64,000 nucleotides of DNA, from NCBI GenBank assembly GCA_033030425.1, contig JAUFSD010000004.1:930001-994000 (forward strand), written 5' to 3'. Made by a program: the position numbers and the translations under genes. Positions 12,363-24,390 of the stretch are shown here, piece after piece (position 1 is the first letter of the stretch; the number at the start of each line of letters is the position of its first letter). Origin of the DNA: Verpa conica. Its lineage: Eukaryota > Ascomycota > Pezizomycetes > Pezizales > Morchellaceae. A model generated the notes under the pieces. That model saw only the letters and a program-made list of their open reading frames with translations, searched no databases and was not told where the DNA came from.

Positions 12363-15023
12363 TTACAGGTGCACAGATATCAAATCTGTCGCCGCGAATC
12401 CACGCCCGCAATTAGGGCATTTTCTTGACCTCGACGCAATTCTTTCGTCTGCACATTGCTTGCAGAATACATGCCCGCATGATCTGATCGCCGTGTTCTT
12501 AAATCGATTTCTGCACACCGAGCATAGGGCAATTTGCTACCCAAATTAGAACTAGCTTATTATAAAACTTCACGAGCTTATACATACCCTAAGTGCCTCA
12601 AGCTGTGAGTTCTCACTGCCCTTTGGCTTGCTATTCTCAACCGCCCGTTGTGCATCTTCCAGCTTCACATGTAACTTTTCGATCTCGATTTCGGCTTCCC
12701 TCCTCGCGGATGCCTCTTTTGACACAGCTACGTCACGGGCTTTCAAGAAATTACTAAGCTCTGAAACCTGTGACTTGAGTGAATCGATAGTGTTATTTTG
12801 CTCTGTAACACGTGATTGGTGCTCGCGATTCTTAGTGATAAGGGTTTGCTGAGTTGTCTTCATTTCTGCGATTTGTTTCTCTAGGTTACACTATGTATTG
12901 TCAGTGTCGAATTCCACCTCCTGGCTACGCTGTGACATACCATTAAATCTCTAACTTTCCTCTCTGCTTCCTTAAGTTGAGTAATTATTTCAGTGCTCTT
13001 GGAATTCTGATTTTTAAGGGCACGGTTCTCTGCTGAAAGAGTCTCTTTTGCTTTCATTGCTGAAAAGTACTTTTGGTCTGCTTTGTTTTTCTGTAGAGTA
13101 GGTTAGTAATTTACCATATAGTATAAAGCAAAAGCAAAAAAATCTTTCTTAGATGAGCTATACCTCCGCCTGTAACCTTTTCATCCGATCTTCATTCTCT
13201 TGAATACTCGTAACCTTTCTAGTACTCTGCTCATGCGCCTTCTTGAACGCTTGTTCTAGACTCGGAAGTTCCTGGGCCAGGACTTTGTAAGCTTTGTCTA
13301 ATTGCTCATGTTTTTGCCTGAGCTCTTCAAATTCCATATCGGCAAATGTGGGATCGGTCGGGGGAGTTTCCGTGTCCAACTGTCTCCTTAACCTTTCAAC
13401 TTCCATCTCCAAAGAAGCTATCCTAGAACCCCTAGTTTCCGCCAATTCACTAGACTCTTTCGCCGCCGCTAACTTTTGATCTTCTCGAGTCTTACGCTGT
13501 GTCTGGTCCTGAATCAGCTCATCCCTCGCCGCGCGTACACGGGCTAAATCCTGCTCTGTTTTTGTGAGTTGTAGCTGCATATCTGAAATTACAACTTGTT
13601 GTTCGGCGAGAATTGTATCTTTGTAGACGGTACGTTCGGCCTCCAGCTTTTCTGATCTCTCGATGAGGTCCTTATTGAGGGCTTCGATATGGTTGAACCG
13701 AGTCGCCAGATCCTCAAGCTTGACCTTCAAGTTTTTATACGCATCACATGATGCAATGTCTTCTTCGGATAAACGACCGAACTAAAAAAAAAAAAAAATA
13801 CCCATAAGCCATTATACTTTGAACGCATGCTCAACTGATGATCAAGAGAAGATACCTTGATAGTAAAAGTTGTAACCTGTTCTGATAGCCGGGTATTGTC
13901 TGTCTGTAGTTGCTGCAATTCCTCTTTTTGTTTACTAGCAATGGCTTGCGCCTCTTTCCGAGCTTGCTCAGCATCTGCAACATTCCCCTCAGCAACCTTT
14001 GCATTGATTTCATGATCCTTTGCCGATTGTTCGTCACTTGTACCGCCTTCTTTCTTAGAATCGGGACTAATATTCGAATGGAACATTGCCTGGCGTTCAA
14101 TTTTCGCCAATGTTTGGCTCTTTAGCCGATCGACTTTTTTCTCGGCAGTCATATATTTTATTGTCGCCTCTGTAAGTCGCGCGTTCGCATCTTCTTTTTC
14201 CTTTAGTAGCCGAGTTATCTCAACTTTGTGCGCTTTCTCACTAGCCAAGAGGGCGCTCAGTCGGGATTGCAGCTCGTCAGCTTTATCACTTCTCCCATGG
14301 TTAGGCGAAGCAGACTTGATTGTTTTGAAAAGAGCAGTCAACGAGGATGTGATGTGATCATGTTTTTCTTTCAAATGCCCAGCAAAAGTTGCGACATCGT
14401 CGAAAAGCAGTGAAGATGGGAATTCTGAAGAGGCTGCGTACACAAACGACAGTCAACCTTTGTCGACCCCTCTAGGTTAGTACACTAGTAAACTCACCTC
14501 CGTTCTGGTAAGAACCACCGGCGGAATCGGGTTCATCGGTAAGTAATCGGACTTCGTCGAGCAGCTATACGTCAAAATCTCAGCCTAAAACTCAGGAGGG
14601 GACAGTTCAAAGCTCGGCCTTACCTGGCTCCACCAAGCATCTATGACCCTTAGGTGATCATCGTGGTAGGTCGACTTCTTTTCTAGCTCTTCTACTCTCG
14701 CTTCCAGCATATTTCTCTCCCTCTTATACTCCATCATTTGCCGCCATATTGCTTCTTTTTGAAAGTGCTTTATTGTTGATTCAAGGGTTAGTTTGGGGGG
14801 TTAAAACGTGACCAGCAGTGGAGGATTGTTGTGAAGCGAGCTCTACCGAGAGGGGGTTTGGAGGGGGGAGGCGATAACTTACGATCACATCCTCCTGACT
14901 TTGAGGGAGTTGATGGGAGTTTTGTTGGTTTGAAGAAGAGGAAGACTGAAGTGCTTGACGTTTGAGAGGGGGAGCAGAATCATCTGAGGGTTCATGGGGA
15001 ACGGATCTTTTCCGGTCTTCCAT
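12363..15023 (-). CDS. BRE1: E3 ubiquitin-protein ligase Bre1 (histone H2B)
   Basis: Nuclear RING E3 that, with Rad6, monoubiquitinates histone H2B during transcription, a prerequisite for H3K4/K79 methylation. The start MEDRKRS at 15023 is the conserved Bre1 N-terminus, followed by the PPLKRQ basic motif. An in-frame ATG seven codons upstream is less likely. Several exons encode long coiled coils (Lys/Glu/Gln-rich heptads, roughly 14440 down to 12600). The last exon carries a complete C3HC4 RING: LCSVCRNRFK, then CGHVFCKQCADERI and RKCPNCGRGF, ending in the typical short tail ISVHL at 12363. Intron donors are clear at the N-terminus (gtaagt after EDVI) and between coiled-coil exons. Total size is about 700 residues, normal for the family. 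Confidence 0.92.
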
Positions 15024-15896
15024 GGCAAGCACTGCGGTTCTCATGAGCCAGAAGGGTCGAGGAGCCGATCCAGTTTGGAGTTTGATTTGCTGGTGCTGCT
15101 AGTAGGAAGAGAAAGAGAAAGGTGAACGGTATGTGGGGTGAAGCAGAACAAAGAGAAAGAGAAGGAAGGAGGGGGAGAGGGGGGGCAAAGGAAGAGAAGA
15201 AGATTCTCCTTTTCTCGCGGTGTCTGTCTCGACTACTCGCAAAACGCGGAGGAGTGTTGCGGTTGCTTGGATTCTGCGGCTGCTCAGCCTAACCCGCGGC
15301 CTGCGCCAAGCCTGTGAGGTGAGTCAGCAGCCGCTGCGAGGCCGATGCAGCATCCTTAGGATGAGACTGTACTCTACATGGTCTACATGTTCAGAAATCA
15401 TCCTCCTGCCCACCACTCACGACAACCCCATTTATATAACATGCTCCTCAGAACGTAGATCAGATATCACCCATTTCGTTATATATATTAATCATAGTTA
15501 CCCTAGGATTAGTATTCTAGACGAACCAAAGATACGCATTCACCCAAATTCCCTTTTATCATACAAATACAATCAACCAGCCCTTTATAATTGATATAGA
15601 TTATACTCCAGTGCTGATATTGTTCATTAGAACCAGGACGGACAAAACTGAATTATCTGCTGCTTTGAAAAAAATAAAATAGGGCCAAAGAGCCCCTACA
15701 TATAGTCATAAGTGAGATGCTGAGGTAAATTGAAGAGAAGAAATAATATAATTCTACGGCCATAGAAACAGAAACAAGAAATTCACAATACTCAGAAACT
15801 ACAAACTGATTTTATTATTTAGTCCAGGAGGAAAAAATACGCTTTCCTTTTCTTTAAAAATCTCAACAAAAGCACATCTATAAAGGAAAATAGGTT
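15024..15896. other. Intergenic between BRE1 and SEC14
   Basis: The first 200 bp upstream of BRE1 is purine-rich on the plus strand (gagagaaagagaaagg type), a likely promoter/5' UTR composition for the minus-strand gene. The frame at 15220-15594 has no recognisable features. The rest is AT-rich. Confidence 0.5.
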
Positions 15897-17046
15897 CTAT
15901 GTTGCTGCCTCCGAAGTGGGAGCGGGGGCGGTGTCGGTAGCGGTAGGAACAATAGAAACGATAGGAATGGTAGTGGCGGAGCCAGGAGGGTTCAGGTATC
16001 GCTGGTCCTGCCAGGGGCCATCATCACTAAGTTCGCAACCGCCAGTGCAAGCACAAGTACCACCAAATGCTACTGGGAGATTCTCGGCAGGAATCTGCTT
16101 CAAGAGCTCAGTTTGGTAGCCTCCACCCAAGATATTGATTTTCTCAACCTGGAAAACAGTCAATACTACAAGCATTATATAATCCTAAGGGAGAGGGACA
16201 ATTACAGTGACAGGATCCAAGAATTTCTTTACAGCAGAGAAAACTCCGGAGAAGCCCCAGGGGGCATTGATGATATAAAGTTTACCAAGCCTCTCAGGGT
16301 AGTAGTTTTGCGAGATTTTCGAGACCTCGCTGACAAAGCCGTACACGGAGGATATGCTTGTGATACCAACACCCTTCAGGTCCATAATGGTGCAGCAGGT
16401 CTCGAGGAGCTTTCCAGACTTTCGTGAGCACGCTGGAAGGCGGGGGTTGGCGAGTCTTTCATACTCCAAGACAAGGTTCTGTAACATTCGCTCCTGGGTA
16501 GTGATCTTATACATAGCAGTCAAGTCGATCTTTCCGAGCCTTTCAATGTAGACAGGGCGGCCATCCTATAAGACTGTCAGGACCTAGGAACATTTATCGG
16601 AGGAACCGGGGGCCCATACCTTATCAGTCTTGTGATAATACTGGGGGTAATACTCGAAGACTTTTGGCTTCTCAACGTAGTTAAAGTCCTTTACGATCTC
16701 GTCTACCTTGAACTCCTTCCTCCATGTCTCACAATCGACGAACATTTTCTTAGCCAGAGGAATATCAAATTTCCTAGCCCTCAAAAACCGGAGCTAAACA
16801 AACCATCATTAGTTGTGTGGACTCGCCAACGCTGAAGAATGAGGTTGGACAGACCAAGTTGATGGTATCTAGTCTCTCAGTGTACCCCTCCTTCTCAAGC
16901 TCCTCCCTAAACTTAACGACCAAGGCATCATGCTCAGGCGTTGTGTGACCTGGATGACCAGGGCCGGTAGCGGGGTTGGTTGTTGGGTAAGTGTATTGGT
17001 CGTACTTGGGGTCAAGTTTCAGGTCGACGGTGTTAACTTCTCCCAT
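15897..17046 (-). CDS. SEC14: Sec14 phosphatidylinositol/phosphatidylcholine transfer protein
   Basis: Cytosolic and Golgi lipid-exchange protein of the CRAL-TRIO family, needed for secretion and phosphoinositide supply. Start at 17046 ([11 protein letters not shown]). Exon 1 ends at TERLDTINL, and the acceptor restores [10 protein letters not shown], the CRAL-TRIO N-terminal hallmark. Then come [15 protein letters not shown], the lipid-binding core ([30 protein letters not shown]) and the conserved end [27 protein letters not shown]. Four exons fit with short introns, about 320 residues. The tail after [12 protein letters not shown] is Ala/Thr/Pro-rich and variable in the family. Confidence 0.92.
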
Positions 17047-17832
17047 AGCGATGGCGTAACTTGACGGGTCTATATATTCTAAGCTATAAATATATGTTGG
17101 TCAAGAGTTCGGGCAAGTTCAGTTCAGTTCAGTCCAGTCCCCAGTCTAACGCAGTGTTGTAAAAGAACAGATCTTAGCGGGGTGGGTGAGGACAGCAGGA
17201 GGGGTTCACGAACATGATGACAATGGTTACAAAATAATGACGAAATGTCTGAAAATGATAGAAGGTAGCAAGTGAGAGGAAATATGCTACTGATATGGGA
17301 GAAGAGGAGAAGGAGGGGAAAGGAAGATGAAGCCACGAGCCCTTGTATGTATATAGTAGCAGCGAGGGATGTTATAGGAGAGAGCCGGTGGAGAGTGTAG
17401 AGGGCTAAAACCCAAGCCCAAGCCCAAGCCCAAGCCCAATAACAGCAAGCCCAAGCTGCAGAGAGAAAGACACCGAGCGGCAACCCCAGACCAAAAATGG
17501 ACGAGTATGGGTGTGTGGTCCAAAGTCAACCCTCCCTCTCTCCGCGCCTATACCTTCCCTAAATACTAGCATGCACTAGCATGCGGCTTGCCGTGTGCCT
17601 GACTGAACCGCGCACTCGGCTTACGCGGCGTTCGTTTCAATGATTGTTTACCAGTGTCTCACCGGGATTTCGGCCGTACAGACTGGGTTATCGGGCACAG
17701 ATCACTACTTTACATAAGGTACATACATGCGTATATATAGTATCTTACTGTCGGGTTATCACTACCAGCATACAGGTACTCACCATAGAGATCCTAAGGT
17801 ACTATTAGACTCCTGTTTTATGTTATACTCAA
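17047..17832. other. SEC14 upstream region
   Basis: Likely promoter and 5' UTR of SEC14. Contains a short hexamer tandem run of ccaagc units at about 17411-17440; the apparent hydrophobic ORFs on the minus strand are translations of this repeat. A repeated gcatgc motif lies near 17570-17583. No gene supported. Confidence 0.5.
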
Positions 17833-17921
17833 TGCCAGGTTTAATGTTGGTCATGTGATCGACTATTGGTATGTACATGAGCCATTGAAATCTAGCCACG
17901 TGACTAACATTAAACCTGGCA
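17833..17921. repeat. 89-bp palindromic element with 25-bp inverted termini
   Basis: The left arm starting tgccaggtttaatgttggtc (17833-17857) is matched in inverted orientation by the right arm (17897-17921) with two mismatches in 25 bp. The 39-bp centre is partly self-complementary too. No target-site duplication could be assigned. It is most like a very short MITE or a long hairpin. Confidence 0.6.
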
Positions 17922-18130
17922 CCGTGAGTACAAGGTATCCCACAGCAAGATCTTTGAGTAAGTTTTACTCCACAACCACAATAGCTATAAGAAAGATAAT
18001 TTTATTTATGGAATTCCCGGGGGATATAGTGGCTATAAGCTTAGTATGACTGTTTGTGTCAAACTTTTGGGGTTGTTGTGGGAAATTTTCTTAGGTGCAA
18101 TCTAAATGTTCGGGTAGATTTGATAACGTA

Positions 18131-18324
18131 CCGTATAAACTCGATAAATTGGCTATGCGGGCGTCGCTGCCACTTCCAATCAAATACAAACTTGCTATCT
18201 GATTGTAAGGATTATTATCATGAGCTAGCTTTGATGGGTTTAGAGGAAGCAAAGAAGTTTAGAGAACACTATTAAACATAGGTGGCGTTGACGCCCGCAT
18301 AGCCAACTTATCGAGTTTATACGG
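18131..18324. mobile_element. MITE, 194 bp, long terminal inverted repeats, TA target duplication
   Basis: Termini begin ccgtataaactcgataa on the left and are mirrored on the right. The match extends about 43 bp with few mismatches, ending at gtggc next to the centre. TA dinucleotides (18129-18130 and 18325-18326) flank it, as for Tc1/mariner-type insertions. The centre has no transposase. It lies between SEC14 and SEC17. Confidence 0.75.
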
Positions 18325-18469
18325 TATAATACCTATATCGAAATTACTACGTACGATTATGTAACCTACCACAAGCCTCGGTTGATGTAAACACTTAGCA
18401 CTTATTGCTATATTATATACAAGTCACGTTTAACCCACGGCCGGGTATAGAAGTACATGTAGCCTTTTA

Positions 18470-18642
18470 CAGTAGGCTCTCCCTATAAGAATACCCTTGG
18501 GACCGAACCTCAGTACCCTTATAAGATGAGTGTTCTTATAAATAGAAGAGATATGCTTTTATGGTCTTGTTGGGACCGAGAATGCATATTCTTACAGAGT
18601 AATTATTCTTATAGGCGGTATTCTTATAGGGAGAGTGTACTG
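18470..18642. mobile_element. pogo/Fot1-like MITE, 173 bp
   Basis: Terminal inverted repeats are 25 bp with two mismatches: cagtaggctctccctataag on the left against cagtacactctccctataag from the right, both continuing aatac. TA flanks at 18468-18469 and 18643-18644. CAGT ends, TA duplication and the TATAAGAATAC motif are typical of pogo-family elements. Internal copies of the cttataa motif are present, and there is no coding capacity. Confidence 0.8.
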
Positions 18643-19445
18643 TAGTAGCCTTGCCAATAGCCACTTTATAACTAAGTAGAGTATATTCACTTAGCCTATA
18701 AGTTTGTGCCAGTAAGTCAGGCTCTCCTTGCACAGGTTATGTCATGAGAACTCGGCTTTTATTTGAGGCTTCTTTTCCTATTCTAGGTGCTAGGGAGGTC
18801 AAGGCCAAGTGTAGGAGGCGTTAACCCCTAGTTTAAGCAACCAATAATAATCGATTAAACTAACAGTTCCTTCATCATTATATACTAGTTAGGTGGGCCC
18901 GAAACTAAGCTAGAGGAGAGCTATGCTTAGAGAAGGTCAGGATAGGGTGGTTTTGACTTAGGTGGCTTGTTGGTCTCTATGAGGCATGTAGATATCACGA
19001 AATAGTGATTTTAGGGTAAGCAAGTGGAATTTCTATAGGATTTTTATCTCGCTACGTATGTTGAGATGACACAAGGGAAAAAAAATTCAGCGATAAGAAA
19101 CCGTATTTAGTCAAGTCAGAGAAGGGGTTTTTAGTGAGGAATAGATAGAAGTCAACTATTACTACACTATCTTAATCTTTCTACCTACTCGGATTCTTAT
19201 GTTAGCCTCATCTTTCTTTTAAACATCGCGTCTCCCAGGTTGAAAAAGTAGTCTAACAGGTATAAGGTATATAGAAACTAGTATTACCACCATATATATA
19301 CACAATTTTTGGCAAAAGCCAGAGGAGATGTTTTGGGTTGGGGGTGTTTACAGTTATATTTAGCATAATATATAATGGTTAGCGAGCTTTTAAGGAGGGA
19401 GGCTGGTTATACAGACTCTCAAAAAAGTTCATTAGAGTCCTAAGT
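18643..19445. other. Intergenic, AT-rich, no gene seen
   Basis: No ORF with family features and no clear inverted repeat. It separates the MITE pair from the retroposed fragment. Confidence 0.55.
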
Positions 19446-19455
19446 ATATACTTAA

Positions 19456-19489
<34 letters not shown>

Positions 19490-19536
19490 TCAAGTGATTT
19501 TATTGTTCTGGGTACAAAATCATATACTTAAGCCTT
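19446..19536 (-). mobile_element. Retroposed mRNA 3' end with target-site duplication
   Basis: A 15-bp direct repeat atatacttaagcctt (19446-19460 and 19522-19536) brackets a T28 run (19459-19486, sharing two T with the repeat) and a short unique piece. Read on the minus strand, the unique piece contains aataaa and, after about 14 nt, a poly(A) tail. The pattern of polyadenylation signal, A tail and matching flanking repeats is the signature of LINE-type target-primed reverse transcription. The insert is only about 35 nt plus tail, so the parent transcript cannot be identified. Confidence 0.7.
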
Positions 19537-19884
19537 ATAGGCTTAGGATTTATATTAACAGGAGAAACCATAATCACACTCGATCAAGCACTGCACCACA
19601 CATTGTCATAATTTCTAGTCAAGTTGCATATTGTAATCCACATGTCTACAAGAGTTCAGCAAGGATAAAACAAGATGAAAAGAGAGATAAATACCACACC
19701 ACAAAATAAGACCGACCCGCCTGATGCTTCATAAGCACTAATCGAGTAGAAGAAATGATAGAAGAGCAATAACAAGAATAAGATAAAATGCTATAGTTAT
19801 AATAAGGATGCAAAGAGCGAGAACAAAAAAAAAACCCTTCTTTCGTCTGCCTTAACTAGAATAAGGAACCCCATATTGCCGTGG

Positions 19885-21035
19885 CTATGCCAAATTATCA
19901 TCATCATCACCGATGATAGCTACGAGAATATCTCCAGTTAGTATTACCACATCTTTATGAGATAAAATTCCGTAATATGTAATGGAGGGGTGATATATAT
20001 AACGTACTCTCCTTGACCCTCAACAACATGGTAGTCTTCCACTTATCAAGTTTACTCAACTGATCATATTGGAAAACCTTATCCGAAAACGCTTCATCAT
20101 CACCCTGCTCAACAGTCTCGATGATATCGTGTAGAAGCTGGAACTCCCGAGTACTAGGGAAAGTCATATCTATCTCTATGTACCTTTCGAGCGCTCTTTT
20201 AGCAGCGATTTTATCCTATAATTCAATAAACATTATTAACCCTGACCAATTTCGATAGTGATTCATCCAGGAGACCTACACCAGCAGCCATATGGCAAAT
20301 ACCAGCCTTCAAAAAATAATCTTTCAAACTCCACTTCATCAAACTATTCCCAGCTGAGTTCTTCGCAACCCCCTCGTACCGCTCAATAGCCTTCGTATAA
20401 ATTCCCTCTATCGCAGCCAGATCTGCAACTTTTAGAAAAACCTTGTTTGCTAGCGCCTCCGCATTATCACCCTGGAACCAGTCACCCGCTAACTCATAAG
20501 CTTCGATCGCACGCTTAATATCCCCTAGCTCAAGCTCTAGCAGCTCTGCAAGGTTCTGCTGGTGTGTCGCGGCGCGGCGGAAGTTACCCTTTAAGGTGTA
20601 ATGACCGATTGCCTTCTCGAGAACACGTGCGGCGTTTGCGGGGTCGTCTTTTTTATAGGCTTTGTAAGCTTCTACCAGAGTATTTGCAGCGTCGTCTGGC
20701 TCGTTAATTTTTGTTTGGATATCAGCTGCTTTTTCGAACGTTTGGCCGGCTTCCCTGCCTATTTTTTTCTCAGTCAGCTTAGTAGCAGAGGTTGGGTAGG
20801 TGTGGGAGAGAGAACCTAATTTGTTCATGCGGAAGGCGTTGGCGGCCTGAACATAGAGATCTGCAGCAGCTTCGAGTTTTTCTTGACGGCCACCGAAGAA
20901 GCTGAAGCCTCCTTGGGCGGCGGAGGCTTGCTTGTCTGCCTGGTGAGGGTATGCCGGTTAGTAGATGGCTTGTTTAGTAGTGTAGGGAGGGTTGGTGTAA
21001 ACCTTTGCGAGGAGGGCCCTGGGATCTTGAGCCAT
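19885..21035 (-). CDS. SEC17: Vesicular-fusion protein Sec17 (alpha-SNAP)
   Basis: Cytosolic adaptor that recruits the NSF ATPase (Sec18) to SNARE complexes for disassembly. The start at 21035 gives MAQDPRALLAK; the next exon encodes the conserved GGFSFFGGRQEKLEAAADLY block. The large exon (about 20223-20900) carries the TPR-like helical sheet (AADIQTKINEPDDAANTLVEAYKAYK begins there). The following exon has MTFPSTREFQLLHDIIETVEQGD and DKWKTTMLLRVKE. A last short exon spliced at cgtag gives TIIGDDDDNLA, matching the family's acidic C-terminal end. About 290 residues, usual for SNAPs. At least four introns are needed. Confidence 0.92.
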
Positions 21036-22983
21036 GGTCTATCTAGGTAGAGCTATGCGGTATGTGATGAGTTTTGGGGGAAGTGGGGATTTTTGTTGTG
21101 TGTAGTTGTGATGACTTTAATATCTAACAGCTTGGTGCCAGTCACCTGGTGGGACAACTGAGGCTTGGCTGGTGTTCCTTATCTAATCCAACAAACCAAT
21201 TGTTCTTGGAGACACATCTGGAATTTTCCAACCCTGGTAGGGGACAACAATTAGCCTGACATTTATTTAGTAAAGAAATATCTTGCGGGTTAAATACAAT
21301 GTTCTCACAGTTTCGTGGTGAGCCACTGTTATTGGACCTCAAAGGTGAGTGTTCTATACTAGGGTGCTAGAACATAAACGGTCTTCAGAGCCTCATAAGA
21401 ACGAGAGTTTCTAGAAATGTTTGACATTGGCCGTGCACTTGGTCAGACTTGGGTATATATCTAAATCCTGTATGCTTTTTCTGGTCAAATATTGCTTATA
21501 ATCGGAAAGTAAAGTCTGTTCGGTTGGGTATATGTAGGCAGCCCAAAAAGAAATACTAGCAACAAGCCCCATTCGTATGAGTAAATTCTACCATACACAG
21601 TCTTATGAAACTCTAGTTCAATTCCCACTGTAGCGATTCCTACCTGTAAAGGGTGGTGGCGTTGTTTAGTACTTGTCCGCTAGCATAAGAACTCGGAAAT
21701 AGGGGCGTAGTTTTTTAGTCAAACTTATATCTTGGGTAGCCCAGGACAATATTGAGTGCTTTATGGGTTCCTAATTTAGATAGACCAATGACAACCCTCC
21801 ATATAATTAAGTTTCACGATACAGTTCGATATTCTTAAACTTTGACTAAATCCTGGTTTCTGATATTATTCTTGTAAATTCTAGCTATAACATACGTGTA
21901 GCTTACTACATAAGAGGGTCGGGTGGCCCTTTCGCACAATCAATAATATATCTCCGGGGAAGAGGGAAAAGCTTTCTAATGGATTATTCTATAGCGATAT
22001 ATAAAATATATCTTAATATATGACCTAGCTTTTACGTCGGGGCTTTTCTGAAGGTTAGGTGTTACTGAGGCCTGATTTGAAATAAAGAACGCGCATGATT
22101 AGGCTTAATCACGGAGTACCATTTGGCCATAAGGGAGATGGATAGTGTTTTTTATATATATATAATAGGTAAGGTACGTGTAGCTGTAATAAGCAAGCAG
22201 TTTGATTTTATAGTATAGTGATATGATATACCTGCGAAATATAATTCAGGGAAATATAATTATAGAAGAAGTTTCAACATATAGAAATTTTGTAGTCTCT
22301 CTCTACTCCCACCTCTCCATATACTCCTCTAAAACAAGTCTGTTGGTTTTGGTACCTCCACAACCAAAACTGAAAATTATCAAAGGGTTCCTCTGCATCA
22401 TAAATATCACCCAGAATACTAGTAAATTTCTATGAGATCAAAAATATACACCTACCCCCATAATTTTAATATTTATCGATGAGAATAGTTTTCCTGTGAA
22501 TGTTATAAAAATTAAGTTTGGTGTGGTTTACTTCAGCGAATACAGGTACATGTATTTATCGTAATCACTAGCGGGGACTTTCTCCGGCGGGCGAATTACT
22601 CCATATATATGTAGCTACTCGGTGGTCTTTCTAGCTAGTGAGCATGTCAGATTTACTGTATTTTAATTATACATATGTGTACCTGGGCATAATTCTTTTC
22701 TATTACTAGTAGCACTTCGCCTTAAAATAGGAGTACTCATTTCTTTCGTGGGTCACTTAGGCGTATATTTCGAACCACAACACCCGAGTCTATCCGGGTC
22801 GCTACACCTTTTCTCAAATACCCACTATTCACAACAGGAAAGTCCTCCCCCCCCCAGACATTTAAATACAGTCCAATAGGCAAAGAACACCAACAGTTAT
22901 TTACTGAGTCTCACCCGGGGCCCCTTCTCTTCTTTCCTCCCTCAACTCAACTCTCAACCAAGCTCACCCTATAGCACCTCACA
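21036..22983. other. Long gene-poor spacer (about 1.9 kb)
   Basis: Lies between divergently transcribed SEC17 and CBR1. AT-rich, with no ORF above 70 codons that looks coding and no clear repeat ends. The final 120 bp before CBR1 is pyrimidine-rich (cccct/ctttcctccc), as often seen ahead of fungal start codons, so it is presumably promoter and 5' UTR. Confidence 0.5.
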
Positions 22984-24111
22984 ATGGCACCAGAAAAGTC
23001 AAACCAATCGCTCCTCAGTACTCCCCTTCATGGGCTCTATATTCCCATCGGGCTCTTAGTTGTCGGTGTTGCTATAATTGACTACAACTATGTTCCCCAT
23101 GCCGTCGCCGCGGCCGCTGTTCTTGGTGGATTCAAAGTTTTCCGCGGTCGTGAGTATGCCCCTTTCTCAATAGCCCCTACAGCGCCTAACATTTCCTCGT
23201 ATGCCTATTTAGAATCTCGAACGATCCTCAAGCCCGACGAATTCCAAGAATTCGAGCTTGCGGAGACTATTGTCGTCTCCCACAATGTCGGAATGTACAG
23301 AGCCTCTAAACCCGTGTTACACCCTCAGTGCACTCAGCACTTTTTCCTACTAAATTGCTAATCCTATTCTAGCTACCGCTTTAATCTCCCCCGTGCAAAC
23401 GACATTCTTGGCCTGCCTATTGGCCAACATGTCTCCATTGCTGCGAATATTGATGGCAAGGAGATAGTCCGCTCCTACACTCCTATCTCCTCCGATATCG
23501 ACAAGGGCCAGTTCTCGCTCCTCATTAAATCCTACCCCACCGGTAACATCTCTAAATATATTGCTGGCCTTAAGGCCGGACAGACCATCCGTGCCAAGGG
23601 CCCCAAGGGGCATTTTCACTATAGGCCGAACCTTGTCCGTGCGTTTGGTATGATCGCTGGTGGAACGGGTATCACGCCGATGCTGCAGATTATTAAGGCG
23701 ATTCTGAGGAACCCGGAAGACAAGACACAGGTCGACTTGATCTTTGCAAATGTCAACGAAGAAGATATATTGTTGAAAGAGGACTTAGATGAGCTGTCTG
23801 CTGCCCACAATAACTTCCGCGTTCATTACGTTTTGAACAACCCCCCCGAGGGCTGGACTGGTAGTGTTGGATTTGTCACCGCTGATATGATCAAGGTTTG
23901 TCACCCAACTCCTCCCCCTCTCGGCTACCCAGGATTTGAGCTGCGGCTAATACAATAACAGGAACAATGCCCTGCCCCTGCCGCTGATGTAAAGATCCTC
24001 GTCTGTGGTCCCCCCCCTATGGTCTCAGCTATGAAGAAGGCTACTAGCGCACTTGGCTATGAGCCCGCGAAGCCTGTCTCTAAGCTTGACCACCAAGTTT
24101 TCTGTTTCTAG
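22984..24111 (+). CDS. CBR1: NADH-cytochrome b5 reductase 1
   Basis: FAD enzyme that transfers electrons from NADH to cytochrome b5 at ER/mitochondrial outer membranes, feeding sterol and fatty-acid desaturation. The N-terminus has a membrane anchor (about residues 19-50, [20 protein letters not shown]). The FAD site is RSYTPIS (Arg-x-Tyr-Thr), with GQHVSI before it. The NADH site is [14 protein letters not shown], and CGPPPMV lies near the C-terminus. The protein ends HQVFCF, matching the family's VF-x-F terminus. Three introns are needed: about 23149-23212 (gtgagt donor), 23294-23372 (gtacag donor, restoring [10 protein letters not shown]) and 23896-23961 (restoring EQCPAPA). About 310 residues, intact. 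Confidence 0.93.
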
Positions 24112-24390
24112 AGTATAAGGGGAATAATAATTTACTATGAAGGCGCTGGGGAAAAGAAAAGTACTATAGATAGGGTTGAATGGTTGACTATGAGGGCGTA
24201 TTTTATGGGAAAATATTTACTAATACCAATATTAATTCCTCTAACTTCTTGAACCTTTTCCTTCTGTTGTAATATGTTGGTTGGGAGGGGTGTTAGTTTG
24301 GCTGTGGGGACAGATTTCGGTAGAGGTTCATGGGGTATCACTCGTTCATGGATGCTTGGAGGTGTTGGATGTATAAGTACACTCACTAAC

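Noticed and set aside
17124..17529. Hydrophobic minus-strand ORFs upstream of SEC14
   Set aside because: They are translations of a ccaagc hexamer run and flanks (Trp-Ala or Leu-Gly repeats), not a protein gene.
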